Part shown: positions 22,255-29,634 of the stretch, piece by piece
Layout of the letters: each line of letters begins with the position of its first letter
Position numbering within the stretch: the stretch's first letter is position 1
From: Deltaproteobacteria bacterium
Lineage (GTDB): Bacteria; Desulfobacterota; GWC2-55-46
NCBI GenBank assembly: GCA_016234935.1
Contig: JACRNL010000005.1
Coordinates: 1-64,000, forward strand
Direction: 5' to 3'
DNA: 64,000 nt
Notes under the pieces: model-generated
Database searches by the model: none
Told to the model about the DNA's origin: nothing
The model's input: only the letters and a program-made list of their open reading frames with translations
Translations under genes and position numbers: made by a program

Positions 22255-24432
22255 TTATTTCGCCGCCCTGCGGCCCTTTTTGCGCTCCGGCTTTGAATCA
22301 GCGGGCGTCCCGTCGTCAAGCACCGCGTCTATGCGCCTTCTTTCTATGTCAACGCGCGTTATCCGGACTCTCAAAGGGTCGGCGAGCCTGAAGACTTTTT
22401 TCGTGCGCTCGCCGGTGAGGCAGTGCCTCTTGGGATCAAATACATAGTAATCGTCATTAAGCGCGGACACGTGCACAAGGGCCTCGACAAAGTAGTCCTT
22501 CATCTCGACGAACAGGCCGAAACTCGTGACGCCGGAGATAAACCCGTCAAATGTCTCGCCGGCCTTATCCTTCATGAACTGGCACTTCTTCAGGTCAACT
22601 ACCTCTCTTTCGGCCTCCATTGCCTTTCTCTCGCGGTTTGACGTATGCGTGGCTATGGAAGGCAGCGCCTCTTCCATCCGCTCCCTCTCCTTAGCCGAAT
22701 ATGTTTTGCTGATGAGGAGCTTTAAAAGCCTGTGAACGACGAGGTCCGGGTATCTCCTTATAGGAGAGGTGAAGTGAGCGTAGTCCTCAAAGGCAAGGCC
22801 GAAGTGGCCTCTATTCACGGCGGAGTAGACCGCCTGCTTCATTGATCTTAGCAGCACGTGGTTGACAAGCCTTTCCGCCGGTGTGCCTTTTACCTCTTCG
22901 AGCACGCACTGGAAGGCCTTTGGCGCGGTCCCGCCCTGCGTTTTAAGGTGCAGGCCGATGCCGGCGATAAACTCCTTGAATTCGTTTACGCTCTCTTCAT
23001 CAGGGGTCTCGTGTATCCTGTAAAGGAACGGGAGCCTGTCCGCGGAGAAGTCCGAGGCAACGGCCTTGTTGGCCGCCAGCATGAACTCTTCAATGAGCCT
23101 GTGGGCGACGTTCCTCTCTGAGCGGACGATGTCCTCGACGTTGCCGGCAAGGTCTATTATAATCTGAGGCTCCGGCAGGTCAAAGTCTATGCTTCCGGCC
23201 TCAAAGCGCCTTTCGGTCAGTTTGCCCGCAAGCTCTTCCATGAGCTTCAGGTCTTCGGCAATATGCGCGTAGCGGACATTAAGCTCCGCGTCTTCGCCGG
23301 CGAGGAGCTTTTTGACCTTCGTGTAGGTCATGCGTTCAGCGCTTTTTATGACGCTCTCGTAAAACCGTTTTTTAACCGGGTCTCCGTGGCCGTTAAAATC
23401 TATCTCAGCGGTCATGGTGAGGCGGTCTACGTTGGGGTTCAGGCTGCATATGCCGTTTGAAAGGGCCTCCGGCAGCATGGGGATGCACCTGTCCGGGAAA
23501 TAAACGCTCGTGCCGCGCTCATATGCCTCAAGGTCAACGGGCGTGCCTTCCTTCACGTAGTTGCTCACATCGGCAATGGAAACAAGCAAGCGGTATCCGC
23601 CGGGCGTCCTTTCTACAAAGACCGCGTCGTCAAAATCCTTTGCCGTCTCGCCGTCTATGGTGATTATCCTTTTGCCGCGCAGATCAACCCTGCCGCGGAC
23701 GTCCGCCTCTTCCACGGACATGGGTATGGACTTCACATCCTGCGTCACCTGCGCCGGGAACCTGCTGGGCAGGCCGTATTTTTTGAGGATTACCCCCGCC
23801 TCCACGTCCGGGTCGTCCGGCGCGCCGAGGGTCTCGATTATCCGTCCGGCGGCCCCCTGGGACTTCGACGGCCAGCGCGTTATCTCGGCCTCGACGATCA
23901 TCCCGTGCTCCGCGCCCCTTGCGTCCCTCGGAAGGATTATTATCCTGTCAAGGAGCCTTTCATCCGACGGTATCACCACGGAAAAGCCGCGGGCGCGCTC
24001 GAATCTGCCGACGACCGTCTTATGCGCCCTTTTTACGACGCGCACGATGCTGCCCTCGCGCCTGCCGCCGGATTTATAGCCGTCGACCCTGGCGACGATC
24101 TTGTCGCCGTGCATGGCGCCGGAGAGCTTTCTGGGATTTATGAATACGTCTTCACCCTCGCCGCTTTCGGGCCTGACAAAGCCGAAGCCGTCAGGGTGGC
24201 ATATAAGCTCCCCTGCGACGAGGTTGAGTTTAGAAGCAAGGGCGTAGTGTCCGGTGCGCGTCAGTATGACGCTCGCGTCGGCCTCCATCTGCCGTAAAAG
24301 TTTTTTAAACCTGCCGAGGGCGTCCCTTTTTATGCCGAGGTTCCTCGCAAGCTCCTTGAGTGAAAGCGGCCTGTCGGCCTGCTCCTTCATGAACGCTAAT
24401 ATCTTTTCCTTTAACCCGTCAATATCTTCCAT
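22255..24432 (-). CDS. rnr: Ribonuclease R
   Basis: RNB domain (ITIDGETAKDFDDAVFVE), S1 domain, 725 aa. Confidence 0.96.
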   Translation of the reverse strand: MEDIDGLKEKILAFMKEQADRPLSLKELARNLGIKRDALGRFKKLLRQMEADASVILTRTGHYALASKLNLVAGELICHPDGFGFVRPESGEGEDVFINPRKLSGAMHGDKIVARVDGYKSGGRREGSIVRVVKRAHKTVVGRFERARGFSVVIPSDERLLDRIIILPRDARGAEHGMIVEAEITRWPSKSQGAAGRIIETLGAPDDPDVEAGVILKKYGLPSRFPAQVTQDVKSIPMSVEEADVRGRVDLRGKRIITIDGETAKDFDDAVFVERTPGGYRLLVSIADVSNYVKEGTPVDLEAYERGTSVYFPDRCIPMLPEALSNGICSLNPNVDRLTMTAEIDFNGHGDPVKKRFYESVIKSAERMTYTKVKKLLAGEDAELNVRYAHIAEDLKLMEELAGKLTERRFEAGSIDFDLPEPQIIIDLAGNVEDIVRSERNVAHRLIEEFMLAANKAVASDFSADRLPFLYRIHETPDEESVNEFKEFIAGIGLHLKTQGGTAPKAFQCVLEEVKGTPAERLVNHVLLRSMKQAVYSAVNRGHFGLAFEDYAHFTSPIRRYPDLVVHRLLKLLISKTYSAKERERMEEALPSIATHTSNRERKAMEAEREVVDLKKCQFMKDKAGETFDGFISGVTSFGLFVEMKDYFVEALVHVSALNDDYYVFDPKRHCLTGERTKKVFRLADPLRVRITRVDIERRRIDAVLDDGTPADSKPERKKGRRAAK

Positions 24433-24449
24433 TTCCGGTCTGTCCTTTT

Positions 24450-24740
24450 TTACGGTGATTCATAGTCCACGGCCACTGCCGCCTCTCTCACCTGCCTCAT
24501 GTACTCGGCCGCGTTCACATGCTCCGGATGCCTCTGGTACGCGCCGAGTCCGGCCATATCATCGAACTTCGCGATAAGGGCGATATCGTACGACCTTTCC
24601 GAATGAAGCCCGTCCGCGCCGACCTCAAAGCCTCTCAGCTCCGGGATCCTTCCCTGAAGGCCAAGCAGCACATCCTTCGCCTTTTGGATACTCTCCTGGC
24701 TGCGGTCTTTTAATTTGAAAAGAACCACATGAGTGACCAA
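24450..24740 (-). CDS. Dabb (stress-responsive A/B barrel) domain protein
   Basis: MVTHVVLFKLKDRSQESIQKAKDVLLGLQGRIPELRGFEVGAD ... YQRHPEHV. Confidence 0.85.
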   Translation of the reverse strand: MVTHVVLFKLKDRSQESIQKAKDVLLGLQGRIPELRGFEVGADGLHSERSYDIALIAKFDDMAGLGAYQRHPEHVNAAEYMRQVREAAVAVDYESP

Positions 24741-24849
24741 TGGATTCCCCCTGTTGCAGATGATTGACGCAGGCAGCGGGCGAAGCGCTGCCTTTTATGG
24801 CGGCGTAAAGGAAAGAAACGACGCGGTAAACAATTGACCGGGAAAATAA

Positions 24850-24877
24850 CATGTCCCCGCGGGCCTTAAGCGGGGAA
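24850..24877. repeat. R4 palindromic repeat (CATGTCCCCGCRGGCYTTAAGCGGGGAA)
   Basis: catgtccccgcgggccttaagcggggaa; other copies at 29593, 50138, 50774, 54513. Confidence 0.75.
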
Positions 24878-24890
24878 AGGCGGCGCCTTC

Positions 24891-25535
24891 CTACTTCGGC
24901 ACCTTTTCCCAGTCCTTTAAGAAGGTCTCTATGCCCCTGTCGGTGAGCGGGTGTTTCGAGAGCTGCTCGAGCACCTTGAAAGGCACGGTGGCTATGTGCG
25001 CGCCCATTATCGCGGCGTCTCTCACGTGCAAGGGGTTCCTTACGCTTGCCACGATGACCTCGGTCTCAAAGTCGTAATTGCCGTAGATGTCGAGTATGTC
25101 GTCCACGAGGTCCATGCCCGTAGCGGCGATGTCGTCAAGGCGCCCGACAAAGGGGCTTACGTAAGCCGCCCCGGCCTTTGCCGCCATGAGGGCCTGAATG
25201 GGCGAGAAGACCAGCGTTACGTTCGTCTTTATGCCTTCCCTCGAAAGGGTTTTGGCGGCCTTCATGCCGTCAAGGGTCATAGGTATCTTAACGACGATGT
25301 TCTTGTGTATCTTCGAAAGCTCCCTGCCTTCCTTGATAAGTCCGTCCGCGTCGAGGCTTACGGCCTCCGCGCTGACAGGCCCGTCAACGATCGAACATAT
25401 CTCGGTTATCAGGTCTATGAATTTGCGCTTCTCCCTTGAAACAAGCGAAGGGTTCGTGGTCACTCCGTCTAAAAGCCCCCAGCCGGTGGCTGTCCTGATC
25501 TCCTCGATGTTGGCTGTATCAATAAAAAACTTCAT
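24891..25535 (-). CDS. tal: Transaldolase (fructose-6-phosphate aldolase-type, short)
   Basis: [47 protein letters not shown]. Confidence 0.95.
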   Translation of the reverse strand: MKFFIDTANIEEIRTATGWGLLDGVTTNPSLVSREKRKFIDLITEICSIVDGPVSAEAVSLDADGLIKEGRELSKIHKNIVVKIPMTLDGMKAAKTLSREGIKTNVTLVFSPIQALMAAKAGAAYVSPFVGRLDDIAATGMDLVDDILDIYGNYDFETEVIVASVRNPLHVRDAAIMGAHIATVPFKVLEQLSKHPLTDRGIETFLKDWEKVPK

Positions 25536-25924
25536 TAAAACCCCCTGTAAAATCATTTTTGACGTTAAACAATACGGAATATTAAAACCCTGAACCTGCC
25601 AAAAGGCTTTAAAGTTCTTTGGGCTTACCTTTCTTTCAAGAAAGGTAAGTGATTAAAAACGCCCTTGACTTACATTCCTTAGTATGGAATATTTTCAAGA
25701 CGGCCTTAGGCAAGATGCGCCTGACTGCCAGCTAAATATAGCCCGAAAGCAGGCTTATTTCAAGGTGTAACTTAGCTTTCTTGAAAGAAAGGTGCTGTGC
25801 ACGGCTAAAGCTAAAATGCAACCCTTTAGCTTTGCCCACCGCAGGTGCCCAAAGAACTTTAATGTCTTTACATATTTAGAAAAAACCGATTGCTCCTTTT
25901 TCAACACCCGTCGTTCAATAAAAG

Positions 25925-26010
25925 GCCGAAGTGGCGGAATGGCAGACGCGCTAGATTCAGGTTCTAGTGGGGTTACACCTGTGGGGGTTCGAGTCCCCCC
26001 TTCGGCACCA
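25925..26010 (+). tRNA. tRNA-Leu (anticodon CAG), CCA encoded
   Basis: GCCGAAG...CTTCGGC-A-CCA acceptor; anticodon stem CTAGA-TTCAGGT-TCTAG; long variable arm; T-arm GGGGGTTCGAGTCCCCC. Confidence 0.96.
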
Positions 26011-26241
26011 CTTGCTTTCTTTTTCGAGAAAAAGAAAGCAAGCAAAGAAAAAGTAATTTTAAAAACTACTTCTTACTTTCTTTTTTTGAAAAAAAGAAAG
26101 TAAGTAAAAAAACGGTTCAAACACCTTTTTTACGCCTTCATCCCCGTCAATGCTGCATCCTCCGGCACAACGTCAATTTGCAACGCCTTAAGATTTATGA
26201 GAAAATAAACGCATCAGGCTCTTAAGCAAGCTGGCGGCGAC

Positions 26242-26955
26242 ATGGAAGACCCCAAAACTAAAATACTCGTCATAATCCCGGCGTTCAACGAGGCGGGCAC
26301 TATCGGGGACGTTATAGCGTCAATTAAGTCCATGGCGCCCTATGCGGACATCGTCGTGGTAAACGACGGCTCAGGGGATGATACGGCGGAATTGGCCGAA
26401 AGACAGGGCGTGGTCGTATTGAACCATCCTTACAACCTCGGCATAGGCGCCACCATGCAGACGGGATACAAGTATGCCCTGCGCAGCGGCTACAACGTAG
26501 CCGTTCAGGTGGACGGCGACGGCCAGCATCCGGCAGACCAGATAAGGTTCCTCATCGAACCTGTATTGAAAGGCGCGGCGGACATCGTGGTCGGATCGAG
26601 GTTCCTTGGAGTCGGCCAGTACAGGCCTTCTATCGCGAGGCACACCGGCATCATGCTCTTTTCACGGCTCGTTTCCATGATAATTAAGGAAAAGATGACT
26701 GACACGACTTCCGGCTTTCGCGCCGCAGGTTTGAAATGCATCAATTTTTTCAGCGCCCGCTACCCGGATGACTACCCTGAAGTCGAATCCCTTGTGCTAT
26801 TGCACAGAAACGGTTTTAGCATAATGGAAGTTCCGGTGAGGATGCAGGAGAGAATATCCGGACACTCGTCCATTACGCCGACGAAGTCATTGTATTACAT
26901 GATAAAAGTGCTCCTGGCGATATTCGTCAACCTTATAAAGAAGAAAAACGTCTGA
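26242..26955 (+). CDS. Family 2 glycosyltransferase (DPM/ArnC-like)
   Basis: ILVIIPAFNEAGTIGDVIASIK...VVNDGSGDDT...VQVDGDGQHPADQI. Confidence 0.93.
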   Translation: MEDPKTKILVIIPAFNEAGTIGDVIASIKSMAPYADIVVVNDGSGDDTAELAERQGVVVLNHPYNLGIGATMQTGYKYALRSGYNVAVQVDGDGQHPADQIRFLIEPVLKGAADIVVGSRFLGVGQYRPSIARHTGIMLFSRLVSMIIKEKMTDTTSGFRAAGLKCINFFSARYPDDYPEVESLVLLHRNGFSIMEVPVRMQERISGHSSITPTKSLYYMIKVLLAIFVNLIKKKNV

Positions 26956-26997
26956 AGGGTTGTTTAATGCAGTAGATGGGGATTTTTCAGCCTCCGG

Positions 26998-27121
26998 CAG
27001 GCTGCTCAAAAAGCCCCAGCTACTAGGCGACGAGGAGCGAAGAATGCAGGCGTAATGCTAATTACGCCGTAATGATGAGCGACGAAGGCAACGACGTAGA
27101 TGGGGATTTTTCAGCAGCCTG
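26998..27121. repeat. R1 element, copy A (plus remnant of another copy's right end at 26969-26990)
   Basis: CAGGCTGCTCAAAAAGCCCCAGCTACTAGGCG...GTAGATGGGGATTTTTCAGCAGCCTG. Confidence 0.85.
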
Positions 27122-27140
27122 CTTACAGGGAGAACCGCAC

Positions 27141-27560
27141 ATGCAATACTTTCGGATATTCTCGATACTCTGCTCTTTCATCGTCTTCTTCGTGATCATA
27201 GACTTTATCAGAAGAGGGCTTTTGAAGGAGAAATACTCCCTTTTATGGCTGGCATCGGCCGTCTCCATCCTGGTGCTCTCAATAAAGGAGCGGCTTTTAG
27301 ACAAGACGGCGGCCTTGCTGGGCGTGGGCTATCCGCCGACGCTTCTGTTCATGATCGCCTTCATATTCGTCATACTCATAATGCTGCACTTCTCCGTGGT
27401 CATCTCCATCCTGCATGAAAAAAACAAGATACTGGCACAGGAGATGACCCTCCTTAAGAACGCCGTCAAACAGGCCGGCATCGACCCTGCGGGCGGCAAC
27501 CCTGCGGGCGGCAACCCTGCGGGCGGCAACCCTGCGGGCGGCGCGGCGCGCGGCCTTTGA
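27141..27560 (+). CDS. DUF2304 domain membrane protein with C-terminal PAGGN tandem repeat
   Basis: MQYFRIFSILCSFIVFFVIIDFIRRGLLKEKYSLLWLASAVSILVLSIKERLLDKTAALLGVGYPPTLLFMIAFIFVILIMLHFSVVIS, typical DUF2304, next to a GT2 gene. Confidence 0.85.
   Translation: MQYFRIFSILCSFIVFFVIIDFIRRGLLKEKYSLLWLASAVSILVLSIKERLLDKTAALLGVGYPPTLLFMIAFIFVILIMLHFSVVISILHEKNKILAQEMTLLKNAVKQAGIDPAGGNPAGGNPAGGNPAGGAARGL
27483..27545 (+). repeat. 15-bp in-frame tandem repeat (ggcaaccctgcgggc)n
   Basis: gaccctgcgggcggcaaccctgcgggcggcaaccctgcgggcggcaaccctgcgggcggc; encodes (PAGGN)n. Confidence 0.95.
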
Positions 27561-27561
27561 G

Positions 27562-28977
27562 ATGGAAAAATTCTTCGCCAATAGACGCTTTCACTTCATG
27601 GCCGCCGCCATCATAGCCGCGGCCACGCTCATTGTTTATTCCAACACCTTCAACGCCGCCTTTCAGTTGGACGATACTCATCATATCCTTGAAAACGAAG
27701 GCATACGGGATTTAAGGCATCTGCCCGCTCTCATGTCAGGCCTCAGGGGTGTGAGCCAGGCCACGTTCGCGCTCAACTATGCCGCCGGCGGTTTGGACGT
27801 CAGGGGCTACCACGCCGTGAATACGGTTTTGCACATCTTCACCGCCATGCTTGCCTACATCTTCCTCTATGAAACATTCAAGCTGATGAAAAAGGATGAC
27901 GTCTGGTCTAAGAAGATCGCGGCCTTCACGGCCCTCATCTTCGCCGTCCACCCCGTGCAGACGCAGGCCGTGACATACATCGTCCAGAGGATGGAGGTCA
28001 TGGCCTCTCTTTTTTACCTCCTTGCCGTGATCCTTTTCATAAAGGCCGCCGCGTCTCAGACAAGGGCGAAAAGAGGCTTCCTCTACGCCGGCATAGGCGC
28101 ATCCTATCTCCTCGCTTTTTACTCAAAGGAGATTGCCTACACGCTTCCGGCGGCAATACTTCTGTACGACATCTGTTTCATAAGCGGCGGCAGTTTAAGG
28201 GGCGTTTTATCCAGATGGCCCGCGTATGCCGTTCTGGCCGTTTTTTTCGCATTCTTCACGATTACAACCGTAATGTCCATCAGCGGGATTAGCGGCTCCG
28301 GCAGACCGTTCGGGCCGGACTCCCCGGAATCAAACGGCCGGCAAGGCTCTGCTCCAAAACCGGCCCTGCCGGCGGCCCTGCGGACGGCGGTATCCGGCTC
28401 TTCCATTATCAGCTTCATCCTGCCGGAAGCGGAGGCCGCTGCAGAGCCCCTTCAACCTGAGGCTGTCGTGCAGATACCGGCTTTGCCGCAGGCGCCTGAC
28501 TACCCGGTCACCGCCGGCTTCAAAATGAACAAGATAGGCCCCAGGGAGTATCTCTACACGCAGTTCAACGTGCAGATTTATTACCTCTCGCTCCTGCTCG
28601 TGCCGGTAAACCAGAACCTCGACTATGACTTCCCTGTCGCAAGCGGACTGTTCCAAACCCCGGAGGTCTCAAGCGGCGCGGTATTAAACATCCCCCAGTG
28701 GCCTCCCATCGTCTCCGCCGTAATACTTTTCGTTATCATCGCCGCGGCATTTTACATGCTCATCTCATCCTTTCGCGGCGATCGCCCGGCGGCGCGCATA
28801 ATACCGTTCTTCACCTTCTGGTTTTTCCTCCTGCTCCTGCCGACGTCGAGCATCATCCCCATCGTGGACGTCATCAACGAACACAGGGTATATCTCGCCT
28901 CTCTGGGCTTCTTCACTATCCTCGTTATCACCATTGACATGGCAATCGCGCGCATCTTCGGCGCCTCGCGGCGCTAA
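27562..28977 (+). CDS. Polytopic membrane protein, TMTC/O-mannosyltransferase-like GT-C N-terminal region
   Basis: YSNTFNAAFQLDDTHHILEN...HAVNTVLHIFTAMLAYIFLYE...AVHPVQTQAVTYIVQRMEVMASLFYLLAV. Confidence 0.75.
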   Translation: MEKFFANRRFHFMAAAIIAAATLIVYSNTFNAAFQLDDTHHILENEGIRDLRHLPALMSGLRGVSQATFALNYAAGGLDVRGYHAVNTVLHIFTAMLAYIFLYETFKLMKKDDVWSKKIAAFTALIFAVHPVQTQAVTYIVQRMEVMASLFYLLAVILFIKAAASQTRAKRGFLYAGIGASYLLAFYSKEIAYTLPAAILLYDICFISGGSLRGVLSRWPAYAVLAVFFAFFTITTVMSISGISGSGRPFGPDSPESNGRQGSAPKPALPAALRTAVSGSSIISFILPEAEAAAEPLQPEAVVQIPALPQAPDYPVTAGFKMNKIGPREYLYTQFNVQIYYLSLLLVPVNQNLDYDFPVASGLFQTPEVSSGAVLNIPQWPPIVSAVILFVIIAAAFYMLISSFRGDRPAARIIPFFTFWFFLLLLPTSSIIPIVDVINEHRVYLASLGFFTILVITIDMAIARIFGASRR

Positions 28978-28989
28978 TCTCCATCTGGT

Positions 28990-29147
28990 CAGGCTGCTCA
29001 AATCTTCCCATTGCAATAATAAAGACGCAATGGGAACCCAGCCAGATGCAAGGCGTCGAGGAGTGAGGAACGAGGCGCACTATGTTGTGCGCCGTTCGTT
29101 CCGAACGACGAAGACAACGCCGCAAATGGGACTTTTTCAGCAGCCTG
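28990..29147. repeat. R1 element, copy B (divergent interior)
   Basis: CAGGCTGCTCAAATCTTCCC...AGGCGTCGAGGAGTGAGGAACGAGGCGCAC...GACTTTTTCAGCAGCCTG. Confidence 0.75.
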
Positions 29148-29255
29148 TTAATAAAAAAACAGCCCATTTAATAATCCTCTAATCTTGCGTCTGTATAATG
29201 GGAACATAAAGATTGAGGGTTATTCCGGAGACGGATTATGAACGGAGGGGCCTAT

Positions 29256-29372
29256 ATGAAAAACTTTCAGAAGGAAGTCGCCTTAACCAATGCTGCCGAA
29301 AAATTTGTGCTTGATATCGTTGTAGCCGTCATCGTTATCGTAACAATCATCGCCGCGATAGCGCTCCCGTAA
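29256..29372 (+). CDS. Small single-TM peptide (38 aa)
   Basis: RBS ggagggg 5' of ATG; MKNFQKEVALTNAAEKFVLDIVVAVIVIVTIIAAIALP*. Below the ORF-track length cutoff. Confidence 0.5.
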   Translation: MKNFQKEVALTNAAEKFVLDIVVAVIVIVTIIAAIALP

Positions 29373-29484
29373 AAACCAGCGCGTTTTGCCCGCCCTGCGG
29401 CGCATAACCGTATCTTGAAAATTCCCGCGTTCCAAGCCCGTTCCAGCAGAGCAGTATCTGTTTTTTTGAGCGGCCTGCTAAGGG

Positions 29485-29634
29485 CAGGCTGCTCAAAAAG
29501 CCCCAGCTACTAGGCGACGAGGAGCGAGGAACGAAGCGTGCTTTTGGGCACGCCGCAGTGACGAGTGACGAAGGCAACAACGTAGATGGGGCTTCCCCGC
29601 TTAAAGCCTGCGGGGACATGTTTTCAGCGGCCTG
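29485..29634. repeat. R1 element, copy C, interrupted by an R4 palindrome at 29593-29620
   Basis: CAGGCTGCTCAAAAAGCCCCAGCTACTAGGCG...CGTAGATGGGGCTT[ccccgcttaaagcctgcggggacatg]TTTTCAGCGGCCTG. Confidence 0.8.

Noticed and set aside
26011-26110. Hairpins with poly-T/A downstream of tRNA-Leu as a novel small RNA
   Set aside because: The gctttctttttcgagaaaaagaaagc and actttctttttttgaaaaaaagaaagt palindromes look like R3-derived or terminator hairpins; nothing further supports an sRNA.
27483-27545. Possible CRISPR or minisatellite
   Set aside because: 15-bp in-frame tandem repeat inside a CDS, no spacers.
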